Positions 29,272-38,614 of a stretch of DNA of 64,000 nt are shown piece by piece. The stretch is from Paenibacillus physcomitrellae (GTDB lineage Bacteria; Bacillota; Bacilli; Paenibacillales; Paenibacillaceae). The stretch is taken from assembly GCF_002240225.1 (NCBI RefSeq), contig NZ_CP022584.1, positions 2,701,501 to 2,765,500 of the forward strand, written 5' to 3'. The position numbers and the translations under genes are program-made. Each line of letters opens with the position of its first letter. Position 1 is the stretch's first letter. The notes beneath the pieces are model-generated. The model was not told the DNA's origin, did no database searches, and saw only the letters and a program-made list of their open reading frames with translations.

Positions 29272-32200
29272 TCACCCCTGTTTTCCGCCGGGACCTTTCC
29301 CTCCATTTCCGTTGCTGCCGTTATTCCCGTTGTTGCCATTGCTTCCGTGGTTTCCATGATTGCCGTTCCCGTTATTACCGTTCCCATGATTCCCGTTATT
29401 CCCCTTGGAAGTGGAATGAGGATTGGGTCCTTCACCCTCGTTCGCCACGTCGAACTCCAGTTTATCGGCCAGCAGCATTTGGCCGGATGTCTTCACAACC
29501 TTAACCGTATGAGTGCCGGATTTCAGACCCGACTTGCTAAACAACGGCTGTTGAGTCTTGCGTACGCTGCTGTAGGCATCCGCCGTGCCCTTCAGCTTGC
29601 CATCAATGTAAACTTCCATCTTGCCCAGCTCCGGTCCGGTTGGACCGATCAGGCTGATGCCGGTGCCCTCGAAGGTGTATTGATAAGAATCGCCGTTAGC
29701 TTCCGTAACATGCACATCGTCCCGGTAGTCGCCCCTGAAAGCGAAAGTGAGACGCAGCGATTCAGTTTCGGCTGCATGGGCGGCCAGATAAGCTTTGCTG
29801 ATCGTCACTGTGCTTCCATTCACCGTGTAATCCTCGCCTGCTGCCAGCGGCTGTGAACCGTTATAAACGCCATCCAGATTGCCGATGTCTGTCAGCACCT
29901 GAACACTAATATCTTCTTGGGCATCTGGGTTCGTATTAAATTCAAAAGAAGTCTTCGATATGACATCAGGCAATTGAACCTTGATGGCATCCACCAGCAT
30001 AAACCGGCCTGATTTCTTGACTCCTTTCAGCGTATGCGTACCTTCAGGCAGGCCCGACACTTGGTAAACGACCTGTTGGGCAGAGCGTTCAGCCGCATAC
30101 GTGTTAGCTGTTGCAACCTGTTGGCCGTCCAGGTAAATATCGACATCTCCTTGGGATGGATCCAATTCAGTAATGTACTGAACCCCTACTCCATCAAAGG
30201 TGATTTCGAAGGATTCACCGTTATTTTCACTATAGTGGACATTATCCATATAATCTCCGAAGCCGCGTCCTCCGTTGGTGGACCAGCCATCCGAATAGTA
30301 GATGCTCGAATCATCATCATTCAAGATCTGGTACCGTTCGGTCATGGACGAATCGGTTACGGTTACCTCCAGACTTGCGCTGGCTCCGGCCGAGAATTTG
30401 AAGGTCAACTCAGTAACCCCTTGAGGAAGTGTGGACAAATAGGCTTTACTGATGACTACTCCAGCGTCTCCTACTGTGTAATCGACGTTTGCTTCCAGGC
30501 TGCTGCTGCCGTTCCAGATGCCAGCCAGCTGATTGCCGTTAAGCTGCAGGGTGACCGGCAGATCGGCCTGGCGGGAGGCCCGCTTGTCAAAGTCGGCCTT
30601 CTCTGGACTGATCTCGCTGTTAGCGAACGCCTGCACCACTTCGATTGGAAGCGTCTGTGTGACATCCCCGTCAAAGTGGAAGGTCAAATTCGTCTGCCCT
30701 GGCTGCCGCTGCTGGAGATAAGCTCTCCGCAGGGTGACCGTATCCCCCGTCACGGTGTAATCCGTTCCTCTGACCAAATCTGTATCCCCATTGGAAATAC
30801 CCGTGAAAGAGTCACCGCCCAAGGTCAGGGTCACCGGCAGATCCTTCGGATCATTTTTGTCAAAAGTAGCTGTGTTCTCCGCAAGCAAAGAATCCGTCGT
30901 GACCTTGAAACCATCCACGATCAGATAACTGCCGCCTTTCATGACCCCCTTCAGCGTATGAGGCCCGTTTGGCAGACCGGATACCTGATAGACAGAGAAC
31001 TGTCCAAGATGAGGGGAACCGTTCGCACTGACCGTCTCCTTGAACTCTCCGTCCAGATAAATATCAATGTCGCCGCCGGATTGATCCTGCTCCGTCAGGA
31101 ACTCAATGCCTGTGCCCGTAAAGCCGTATTCAAACGTGACTTCGCCATGTTCTCCGTAATGCACGTCACCTTTATAATCGTTCCATTCGGCGGATCTGCC
31201 CGAGCTGTAGCCCCAGCTGCCGCTTCCGGTATCCGCTTCCTTGCCGTATACAATCCGGCTGTCCGTATCGTTGATGTACACCACTTGAGAGACTGTGGGG
31301 TTTGCCTCTGAAGCGGCACTTTGCTGCGTATTCGCTTCATCTGCAGCAAGAACAGCATTAGCAGCAGCTGCAGCTGTATCGGCTGCATTTGTATCGACAT
31401 TAGCTGCATTTGAATCGACATTAGCCATCTCTGCCGTCTGAACCGACGGTGAATCCGTAAAGTCGATCACCGCATCCTGGCTGCCCTTGGTGAGTTCTTG
31501 CCCGCCGTTCCGGGTCCAGCTTCCGCTGTAGCTCACGCCGGATTCATCATCATTCACGCTGACCTTGCCGTTTAATGCCGTCACCTTGAACAGTCTGGAG
31601 GCATGCGGCTCAAGCGTGATGTCATCAAGACCTGTCGCAAAAGTACCCAGATCGGTATGGCTCCACAAATCACGGACCGAAGCGCTGCCGCTCAAGCCGA
31701 TCTCGTTCCAGTCCACCTTCATCTGAGCGGCCGAGTCAGCCAAGTTAAACAGAGCAACACTGAACGTGCCGTCTCCATTGTTCGCATACCAAACCTGCTG
31801 GTCGGTATCCATCGACACCGGATGTCCAGGATGACCAGCCTGGTTAACCGCGATAACCTCCGGATTGGTCAGCAGGCTGAGTCCGTAGCTGTCCAGATTG
31901 GTCATATCGTTGCCGATATAGAGCTGAGCCGACGATACGGCCCAGAAGGTCATTGCCGTCTTGCGTTCATCCGGCGTCAGGCCGTCCATCGACCCGTTGC
32001 CGACGTTAAGCGAATCAAAGTCATTCCAGCCGCCGGGACCGGCTTCACGGGCCCATTTTGCTGCGTCCGGGAAGAGGCGGGCAATATTTTCCCACTTCGT
32101 TAACGTGGTACCCGGTCCGTCATAGCTTTCGATGTCCCATTCGATGCGCCAGCCCTGGGCGTATTTCTTCCAGGTCTCCACATAATTGATATCCAGCGCC

Positions 32201-32940
32201 CAAGACAGCTCAAGCCAGATGTTATAAGGCTTTAGCGCCTCGGAGAGCACTCTGACATCATCGCGCGCGTCGATGGAAGTATTGTTAATGCCCGACCCTG
32301 GAGTGACGCTGTCGAACTTCAAGAAGTCGATGCCCCATTCTCCAAACTGATCAGCTACAGACTTGATATATTCCTTTGCGCCCGGCTTCGAGAAATCAAT
32401 TTTGTAGTCAATGCCCCAGTAGTCTGCGGTTCTCAAAGGCAGGGCTACAATATCCTGTGCATGGTAAGGCGTGCCGTAGATCGGCAAATTCTGATCGTAC
32501 ACTTCCTTGCCCAAGCCGGGGATCATGTAGAGCCCGATCTTCTGTCCGTTGTTATGAACGTAATCAATGACATCCTTGATCCCGTTTGGATAGAGGGACT
32601 CCTTCGGCTGCGGCCGGCCGTATTCATCAAAGCTGCCATTCCAGCCAGCATCGATGTTGATATACTTATATCCATATGGTTGAAGCTTCTCATGCATGGC
32701 GTCGGACTGTGCCTTAATCCGGTCTGCCGACACCCAGTCGATCCCATTCTCGTTGTAAACCTGAAGACTATAGCTGCTCCAGCCCATCAAAGGCTTTTGA
32801 GCCAGTCCGGCCTCTTCCGTCTGTGCGGCTTCAGGCTCTGGTTTTGCGGCTTCACTGCGAGGTACACTCAAACCAAATTGCGCTACGGCGACAACCGTTA
32901 CGAGGAACAAATTGCGCAGCTGTTTCATCCCTATTCTCAA
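29272..32940 (-). CDS. Secreted multimodular GH27 alpha-galactosidase-type enzyme
   Basis: Retaining glycosidase exported by a signal peptide (about residues 5-32, cleavage after SEAA). The GH27 barrel (about 45-340) has LMGWSSYS, YINIDAGWNG, the nucleophile Asp210 in DFLKFDSV and the probable acid/base Asp269 in RIEWDIES, then a C-terminal beta domain (about 345-450). After a truncated jelly-roll segment and an Ala/Asn linker (about 503-545) come alternating modules: jelly-roll (about 555-690), two X2-type domains (690-770, 778-860), jelly-roll (869-990), X2 (997-1080), truncated jelly-roll (1075-1170), and a Gly/Asn/His-rich tail. No LPXTG or SLH anchor. TTG 32940 follows AAGGAG; ATG 32928 is an alternative. 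Beta-L-arabinopyranosidase or isomaltodextranase activity also occurs in GH27. Confidence 0.9.
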   Translation of the reverse strand: MRIGMKQLRNLFLVTVVAVAQFGLSVPRSEAAKPEPEAAQTEEAGLAQKPLMGWSSYSLQVYNENGIDWVSADRIKAQSDAMHEKLQPYGYKYINIDAGWNGSFDEYGRPQPKESLYPNGIKDVIDYVHNNGQKIGLYMIPGLGKEVYDQNLPIYGTPYHAQDIVALPLRTADYWGIDYKIDFSKPGAKEYIKSVADQFGEWGIDFLKFDSVTPGSGINNTSIDARDDVRVLSEALKPYNIWLELSWALDINYVETWKKYAQGWRIEWDIESYDGPGTTLTKWENIARLFPDAAKWAREAGPGGWNDFDSLNVGNGSMDGLTPDERKTAMTFWAVSSAQLYIGNDMTNLDSYGLSLLTNPEVIAVNQAGHPGHPVSMDTDQQVWYANNGDGTFSVALFNLADSAAQMKVDWNEIGLSGSASVRDLWSHTDLGTFATGLDDITLEPHASRLFKVTALNGKVSVNDDESGVSYSGSWTRNGGQELTKGSQDAVIDFTDSPSVQTAEMANVDSNAANVDTNAADTAAAAANAVLAADEANTQQSAASEANPTVSQVVYINDTDSRIVYGKEADTGSGSWGYSSGRSAEWNDYKGDVHYGEHGEVTFEYGFTGTGIEFLTEQDQSGGDIDIYLDGEFKETVSANGSPHLGQFSVYQVSGLPNGPHTLKGVMKGGSYLIVDGFKVTTDSLLAENTATFDKNDPKDLPVTLTLGGDSFTGISNGDTDLVRGTDYTVTGDTVTLRRAYLQQRQPGQTNLTFHFDGDVTQTLPIEVVQAFANSEISPEKADFDKRASRQADLPVTLQLNGNQLAGIWNGSSSLEANVDYTVGDAGVVISKAYLSTLPQGVTELTFKFSAGASASLEVTVTDSSMTERYQILNDDDSSIYYSDGWSTNGGRGFGDYMDNVHYSENNGESFEITFDGVGVQYITELDPSQGDVDIYLDGQQVATANTYAAERSAQQVVYQVSGLPEGTHTLKGVKKSGRFMLVDAIKVQLPDVISKTSFEFNTNPDAQEDISVQVLTDIGNLDGVYNGSQPLAAGEDYTVNGSTVTISKAYLAAHAAETESLRLTFAFRGDYRDDVHVTEANGDSYQYTFEGTGISLIGPTGPELGKMEVYIDGKLKGTADAYSSVRKTQQPLFSKSGLKSGTHTVKVVKTSGQMLLADKLEFDVANEGEGPNPHSTSKGNNGNHGNGNNGNGNHGNHGSNGNNGNNGSNGNGGKGPGGKQG

Positions 32941-32968
32941 ATCTGCTCAAGCTCCTTCCCTCTTGTAA

Positions 32969-33009
32969 ATATGAAACGCTTACAAAATTTTGGGTCAAGG
33001 CCTATTATA
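32969..33009 (-). promoter_or_regulatory. Candidate GH27 promoter and cre-like box
   Basis: A perfect TATAAT on the minus strand (complement of 33004-33009) lies about 65 bases before the GH27 start, without a good -35. Just downstream, ATGAAACGCTTACA (plus strand, 32971-32984) matches the right half of the CcpA cre consensus but is one base short in the left half. This placement would fit roadblock repression of GH27. Confidence 0.45.
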
Positions 33010-33037
33010 GAGAACACATTTGTTAAAACCTATGGAT

Positions 33038-34903
33038 TTATTTATGACTTTCAGTACAATCTTCCTCTTTTGCCCCTGAGTTAAGCACAACGGGAACATG
33101 AATCAGCACGGTCGTGCCTTCTTCGCTTTGACTGTGCAGCGATATGCCGTAACGGTCGCCATGCTGCATTTTGATCCGCCGGTTCACATTGGACAAACCG
33201 ATGCTTCCCTTCGGGTTGGGCGAAAGGCTGTTCATCTTGAGCAGCGCATGAATGTCCTCCAGCTTGTCCGCATCGAGCCCCTGGCCGTTGTCATGGACGG
33301 TAATGAACAGATCCCCGTCCTTCTCCTCAGCCCCAATCGTGATCTGTCCTTTGTAACCGATGGAGCTCATTCCATGCACGAAAGCATTCTCTACAATCGG
33401 CTGTAAAATAAACCGGATGATCTTGTAAGAGAAGAATCGTTCATCCACCTCAAAAGAAACCTCCACCCCTTCTCCGTAACGGGTGTTCATAATCTTCAAA
33501 TAATTGTGCAAATATTGCAGCTCCGCCTCAAGCGGAATAAACAAGGCATTCTCTTTATAAATGGATCTGACGAGATTGCCCAGCGTTGTAATGGCTTCGA
33601 CGATACTGGTTTCCTTCCTTACGATGGCAATCCATTTGATCGTATTCAAGGCATTGTACAGGAAATGCGGGTTGATCTGGAACTGCAGCGCTTCCAATTC
33701 GAGCTGGCGTCTGCCCTGCTCGATTTTTTTATTTTCCCCGATCAGCTGTTCGATGCTTAAAGACATATTGTTGAATCTCCGGCCGATCACGCCCAGCTCC
33801 GTCCTCGGCGTATCGTCAAGCACAACTCCCATCTTCCCCATTTCCATTTCCCTCATCGCCCGGACCAGATGGGTAAGCGGTCTTGTAATCCGGTAGATCC
33901 AGTAGGTGGAGAGCATGAAGGCAAGCACGATGCTCACCAGCATAATCGTAATGATGACCTGCCGCAGAATCGAAATATTCCGCAGAAACTCCGTCTCCAG
34001 CGTCTCGTTGATCAGCGTCCAGCCGGTACCTCCGATCCGGTAGTAGGTAACTTGCGTGGTTTGTCCGTTGTTCTTCGTCATAAAGCTGCCGTAGGAACGA
34101 GACCGGTCAATCTGATCAGCGAAGCGGACGACGGTGTTGATCGCTTCCGGTTCCGTGCTGGACACCGTCCTCCCCTGATCATCGACCAGGTACTGGGAAC
34201 CTTTCAGGTTCCAGTCCCCGTTGAAGATTGGACTGAAATCGGCCTGGCGGATGTTAAAAACCAGCACGGCAGAACGGTTGCTGCGGCCAAGCACATTGAC
34301 ATTGCGGGCCATCGTAATCAGCGGAACTGACGGTTTGAAAGCATAGATCCGGTTTAACGTTTCGAACTGCTGGGAGTCATAACTGCCCTCCCACAGCAGG
34401 CCGATCCCTTTCTGCGTGATGTCCCTGTAGAGACTGGAGGTATAGAAAGGGATCTCGTCCTGATTTGTGCTGTACCAGCTGCTGCTGCCCGTTGTCGCCA
34501 GCGCTTCGCCATCCTTGCTGTAGAGCGATATGCTGTACAGATAAGGATATGTGCCCAAAATTCCGTCCATCATCTTGATCACCTCGTTCGCCTGGTTAAT
34601 CCGGTCTGCCCGCTGATCAGACGGGTTATCCACGAAGCTTTGCAGATCCTTGTTGATCGTGAGCAGCTCCGCCACCTTCTCTGTTTGGTCCCTGACATTC
34701 TGGATGTTGTATTCCGACTGTCTGAACTGCCGGACAAGCAGCTCCTCGGACTGATTCTTCAGAATATACAAGACGCTTTTGTAGACGAACAAGGAGAACA
34801 GACAGATAATGAACAACGTCATAATCAGAAACGAAGCGGTCAGCTGGGTCTTCAGCTTGAAATTGAAATTACGGTCGCTCCGAAAGAGGTTAAGAATTCT
34901 CAT
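33038..34903 (-). CDS. YesM-type sensor histidine kinase
   Basis: Membrane sensor of a two-component system that controls carbohydrate genes. It has a first membrane helix (about residues 20-43), an extracellular sensing domain of about 240 residues, a second helix (about 290-312), HAMP, the His_kinase domain with the phosphoacceptor His in FQINPHFLYNALNTIKW (about residue 413), and an ATPase domain with QPIVENAFVHG and DNGQGLD. 621 residues. Its ATG overlaps the end of the regulator gene by 14 bases. The ligand is likely the sugar handled by this cluster, perhaps through the binding protein. Confidence 0.92.
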   Translation of the reverse strand: MRILNLFRSDRNFNFKLKTQLTASFLIMTLFIICLFSLFVYKSVLYILKNQSEELLVRQFRQSEYNIQNVRDQTEKVAELLTINKDLQSFVDNPSDQRADRINQANEVIKMMDGILGTYPYLYSISLYSKDGEALATTGSSSWYSTNQDEIPFYTSSLYRDITQKGIGLLWEGSYDSQQFETLNRIYAFKPSVPLITMARNVNVLGRSNRSAVLVFNIRQADFSPIFNGDWNLKGSQYLVDDQGRTVSSTEPEAINTVVRFADQIDRSRSYGSFMTKNNGQTTQVTYYRIGGTGWTLINETLETEFLRNISILRQVIITIMLVSIVLAFMLSTYWIYRITRPLTHLVRAMREMEMGKMGVVLDDTPRTELGVIGRRFNNMSLSIEQLIGENKKIEQGRRQLELEALQFQINPHFLYNALNTIKWIAIVRKETSIVEAITTLGNLVRSIYKENALFIPLEAELQYLHNYLKIMNTRYGEGVEVSFEVDERFFSYKIIRFILQPIVENAFVHGMSSIGYKGQITIGAEEKDGDLFITVHDNGQGLDADKLEDIHALLKMNSLSPNPKGSIGLSNVNRRIKMQHGDRYGISLHSQSEEGTTVLIHVPVVLNSGAKEEDCTESHK

Positions 34904-36509
34904 AGGCGCTTACTTCCTTGCTGAGCACTTTTTTCTTCCGGAACTCCAACGGGGAAACCCCGGCATACTTCTTAAAAATGCGGCTGAAATAAGCGCTGTC
35001 CGCAACTCCGACATTTTCGGCGATCTCATAGGTTTTGAGCGAGGTGTTCAGCAGCAGATCTTTCGCTTTCTCGATCCGGTATTCCGTCAGGTATTCGGTT
35101 AAATTCCGCCCGATGCTTTTCTTGAAGAGCAGGCTTAAATAATTGGGGCTGAGCCGGACGTAATCCGACACTTCTTTAAGTGTGATGTCCCGTCCATAAT
35201 TCTGCTGAATAAATCGTACAGCTTTCTCCACCTCGACGCTGACGGTCCGGACCATATCCTTCATTTTGGAGGCTTCCTTCAGATGCTTCTCCCACTCCTG
35301 AATGCAGGTCTCAATGGTATAACATGCTCTAATCCGCTCTGCTTCGGAGAGCTCCAGCAGCTCGGCATGCTCCTTCGGAATCTCCAGATACGCATAAGAC
35401 CAGTTGATCAGTTCAATGAACATCTGACGCCATGCTTCCTCACCGGCCAGCGGCTGACCCAGCCGCTTCGCCATTTCCTGCTGCAAATCTTCCGCATAGC
35501 GGCTGCCCATGCCCTGCCAAAGTGAGCAGCTTTGGAGCATTTTCCGTTTCCATAACAATTCCAGATCTTCGCTGCACCACTGGGAGGCGAACTTCAGAAA
35601 GCCGTCGGACAGAAAGCGGTTCTGGACAATAGAACTGCACTGCTCATACATCTGGCGAAGCATACTCCAACCGGGATAAACCCGGCTGACGCCCATAAAG
35701 ACCGGGATATCCAGATAGGAATGCATGGCCCGGACAATGTTGTCGAAGACGTCGCGGATATGGCTGTAGATGCCCCCTTCCGAAATATCCGCAGGATAAG
35801 TAAACAAAATCAGGTAGTGATTGTCGCTGTCATGAAAGGCTTCTCCCGCGTGATGTTTATTCACGATTTCATCCAAAATGTTGGAGATTGTAAAATGAAT
35901 CAGCTCCCCGCGCTCATCCTGGAAACGCTTTAGTAAACGGGAATAGTGACTGGTCTCGAGCAGCGCGATCACCGTTTGGCCGGACTCAATGCGTGGATCG
36001 ACCTGACGCAGGGCCGTTTCCAGATCCCCGCTTGCCGGGAAACCATAGAAAATATTATCCTTGATCAATTTCCCCTTCAGCATTTTCAAATTTAAGGGAT
36101 GATTTAACGGCTCGGGCACGGCTCGCTTTCGCTGAAGCAGCTCCTTATGCACCTCGCGGAGAACGTGCTCCATTTCGTCCAGGGACATGGTGAGCTTCAG
36201 TATATAACCGGACACTTTAAGTCCTGCCGCCTTACGGGCATATTCGAACTCTTCGATACAGGACAGGATGAGAATCCGGATCTCTGAATTCTCCTCCCGG
36301 ATGGTGGAGATCAGCTCCAGGCCGTCCATGACGGGCATCTTCAAATCCGTTACGATCAGGTCGAGTTCTTCTGCCCGATATACATTCAGCGCTTCCCTCC
36401 CGTTCGCGACATCGGCGACGACCTCCATCTCGAACTCATGCCAGGGAATGGAATTCTTAAGCCCTACTCTCACCAACAGTTCATCTTCGACGATCATCAC
36501 TTTAAACAT
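34890..36509 (-). CDS. YesN-type AraC-family response regulator
   Basis: Partner of the kinase that follows. The receiver domain (residues 1-120) has the acidic pocket VEDE and phosphoacceptor Asp55 in LIVTDLKMPVMDG. A central helical region of about 280 residues is followed by a C-terminal AraC DNA-binding domain (about 430-530) with two helix-turn-helix units, including LKEVSDYVRLSPNYLSLLFK and IAENVGVADSAYFSRIFKK. 539 residues, typical of YesN regulators. It probably activates the ABC transporter and hydrolase genes around it. Confidence 0.93.
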   Translation of the reverse strand: MFKVMIVEDELLVRVGLKNSIPWHEFEMEVVADVANGREALNVYRAEELDLIVTDLKMPVMDGLELISTIREENSEIRILILSCIEEFEYARKAAGLKVSGYILKLTMSLDEMEHVLREVHKELLQRKRAVPEPLNHPLNLKMLKGKLIKDNIFYGFPASGDLETALRQVDPRIESGQTVIALLETSHYSRLLKRFQDERGELIHFTISNILDEIVNKHHAGEAFHDSDNHYLILFTYPADISEGGIYSHIRDVFDNIVRAMHSYLDIPVFMGVSRVYPGWSMLRQMYEQCSSIVQNRFLSDGFLKFASQWCSEDLELLWKRKMLQSCSLWQGMGSRYAEDLQQEMAKRLGQPLAGEEAWRQMFIELINWSYAYLEIPKEHAELLELSEAERIRACYTIETCIQEWEKHLKEASKMKDMVRTVSVEVEKAVRFIQQNYGRDITLKEVSDYVRLSPNYLSLLFKKSIGRNLTEYLTEYRIEKAKDLLLNTSLKTYEIAENVGVADSAYFSRIFKKYAGVSPLEFRKKKVLSKEVSAYENS

Positions 36510-36587
36510 GCTGCAGCCCTCCTGCTCCTTGATCGGTCCATTCGCTATAGCCTCATCATAACACTGTAACGCTTTAATTTAAGCACC

Positions 36588-36623
36588 AAAATACCGGCCC
36601 GCATCCGATGCAGGCCGGTATTT
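36588..36623 (-). terminator. Hairpin after the sugar-binding protein gene
   Basis: An 11-bp perfect stem (arms near 36588-36599 and 36613-36623) has a nested GCAT stem and is followed on the minus strand by TTTTGG. It lies 18 bases after the binding-protein stop and would lower expression of the regulator genes relative to the transporter. Confidence 0.65.
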
Positions 36624-36640
36624 GATTTTAAGTGCAGAAC

Positions 36641-38404
36641 TTAACCGTTTGTTCCGGCGGTCAATTCATTATAGGTTTGCAAGCCTTGCTCGTAGGACGA
36701 CTTCCAGAAAGCGTCGACTTCCTCGAAACCGGCTTTGTTGATTAGACCCATAATCCGGTCTTTCTGCTTCTGGAACTCCTCATCGCTGTCCGTCATAATC
36801 GCTTTCGGAATTTCACGGATCAGAATTTGTTCAATATTGCTCTCTTTCTTGGCCAGATCGTCGCTGCCCTGAGGCTGCAGCGCCGGCATGGCCGGGATGA
36901 AGGACGAGCTGAGCGGTTTGGCTTTACCCTCTTTGACGAGATTATCCCATGCATCGCCAGGGAACTTGCCGCCGTAATGCTCGCTGTATTCCTTATCCAG
37001 CGGAGTCAGCTTGGTCTGGATGAACTTGTCGGAGTTTCTCAGATCCACATAAGCACCGTCACTAGGATCGATGGCGCTGCCGCCGATTCCCGTTAATTTG
37101 CCATACAAACCCACGCCTGTTTTGGCTGCGAAGTTCGCATCGGTCGTCATTTGCTGAATAATGTCATCTTTGATTTCCGGCTTGCCGTTCTCTACATCCC
37201 AGTGAACACCTTGTACTCCGTTAAGCAGCAGGCGTGCTCCTTCATAGGTACGGAAGTAGTTCAGGAATTCCATGGCGCGTTCCGGGTTCTTGCTGCTCTT
37301 GGTAATAATGATCCAAGGGTCGTTGTCGCCGACGATCGATTGCAGGCCGTAAGCCTGGTTGGTGGCTCCGTCGACTACTTGCGCTTCAAAGCCTTTATCA
37401 TCCTGGCCTTTGGCCCGGAAGTAAGCGTTGGCAGCGTCGATTTCCCAGCCCATATGGATGCTCAGTAGCTGGCCGGCTTTCAGCTTGGCTTCATAGTCGC
37501 TCATTTTCTGCGTGAACATATCGGTATCCAGGATTCCGGCGCGGTAGGCCTTGTTATAGAACTCTACGCCTCTCCACAGCGGACCGTCCGCAGCAAATCG
37601 GTGCACGTAAGAGCCGTCCGGTTTGGTGACGGTATTCTTTGTATTTTCCGTCCAGCCTTCTTCATAAATGAATGGAACGTGATAAGACCAGAGGCCCCAG
37701 TCCGTCCAGCCGGAGATGCCGTAAACCTTTTTGCCTTCATCGGTCTTCGGATGTTTCTTCAGCTCATCGGCAATCATCGGAATCATGTCGTCAAAGGATT
37801 TGAGCTCTGGATAACCCTCTTCCTTATACAGGTCCCAGCGGGTGTACCAGGCCACGTTTGGCGAATAGGTCACATACTGTTTAGCGTCCGGAACAACGTT
37901 AATCGGCAGGAAATAATAATTTCCGTCTGTATTGTCCAGACGTTTATTGATCACGTCAAGCGCTGACTTATATTTTAGAATATCCTGTCCGTCCTTCTCC
38001 AGCAGATCGTTTAATGGCATGGCCAGATTGCCATCCATGGCCGCTCTTCCCTGCTCAGGCGGAACAATCATGATGTCCGGCAGGTCGCCGCCGGCGAGCA
38101 TAACCTTGATCTTCTCCGGATCACTGCTGATAATGTCCATGGTGACGCCGGTCTTCTTTTTGATTTCATCAGCCACCGGATTCTTCTGAATGCCCGGAGC
38201 CCCCGAAGAAAACATCTGGTCGGTGCTGATCGTCAGCGTAATCGGCTCTTTGCCTCCGGTGGAATCATCACCGCCGGATGCGCTTACATTTGTGGACGAA
38301 TTGTTCGAAGCCGCGTTGTTTCCTCCTCCGCAGCCCGCGATAACCAAAGACAAACTGGTCAGGACAACCGCCAGCGAAAATATGGAGTACTTCCTTTTCT
38401 TCAT
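36641..38404 (-). CDS. Extracellular solute-binding lipoprotein (LplA-like) of a sugar ABC transporter
   Basis: Lipid-anchored receptor that delivers oligosaccharide to the two permeases upstream in the operon. The N-terminal signal ends in the lipobox LVIAGC, with the lipidated Cys at residue 25, followed by a Gly/Asn/Ser-rich flexible stretch. The body shows the family 1 type segments EPITLTISTDQMFSSGAPG and NPERAMEFLNYFRTYEG. 587 residues, usual for the large LplA/YtcQ group. It lies between the permease pair and the two-component genes. Confidence 0.92.
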   Translation of the reverse strand: MKKRKYSIFSLAVVLTSLSLVIAGCGGGNNAASNNSSTNVSASGGDDSTGGKEPITLTISTDQMFSSGAPGIQKNPVADEIKKKTGVTMDIISSDPEKIKVMLAGGDLPDIMIVPPEQGRAAMDGNLAMPLNDLLEKDGQDILKYKSALDVINKRLDNTDGNYYFLPINVVPDAKQYVTYSPNVAWYTRWDLYKEEGYPELKSFDDMIPMIADELKKHPKTDEGKKVYGISGWTDWGLWSYHVPFIYEEGWTENTKNTVTKPDGSYVHRFAADGPLWRGVEFYNKAYRAGILDTDMFTQKMSDYEAKLKAGQLLSIHMGWEIDAANAYFRAKGQDDKGFEAQVVDGATNQAYGLQSIVGDNDPWIIITKSSKNPERAMEFLNYFRTYEGARLLLNGVQGVHWDVENGKPEIKDDIIQQMTTDANFAAKTGVGLYGKLTGIGGSAIDPSDGAYVDLRNSDKFIQTKLTPLDKEYSEHYGGKFPGDAWDNLVKEGKAKPLSSSFIPAMPALQPQGSDDLAKKESNIEQILIREIPKAIMTDSDEEFQKQKDRIMGLINKAGFEEVDAFWKSSYEQGLQTYNELTAGTNG

Positions 38405-38487
38405 TTTGCACGTCCCCCCTGTATTTACAAATTATTATATACACAGCCGGGTAAGGGCTGTACATACCTCTGGATGGGAATATGGAC

Positions 38488-38614
38488 CGGGCCGGACCGC
38501 CAAAGGCGCCCTGGGGCCCTTAGTCCTCTATTCCGAAGAACTCCTGCATTTCTCAACTCTCTCAAAGCTCTCGTAAATCGTTCATACAATTTCTCGCAAC
38601 TCTTTCACTGATCC
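38488..38614 (-). other. Gap between second permease and binding-protein genes
   Basis: After the permease stop the minus strand first carries a degenerate C/T-rich stretch of about 10-base periodicity (38540-38612), then a GC-rich inverted repeat (GGGCC/GGCCC arms, 38488-38519) without a T-run. Such a stem could protect or release the binding-protein message, which usually needs higher expression than the permeases. Confidence 0.4.

Noticed and set aside
30034-31311. 425-codon plus-strand frame
   Set aside because: Antisense to the modular part of the GH27 gene, whose repeats are clear in the minus frame.
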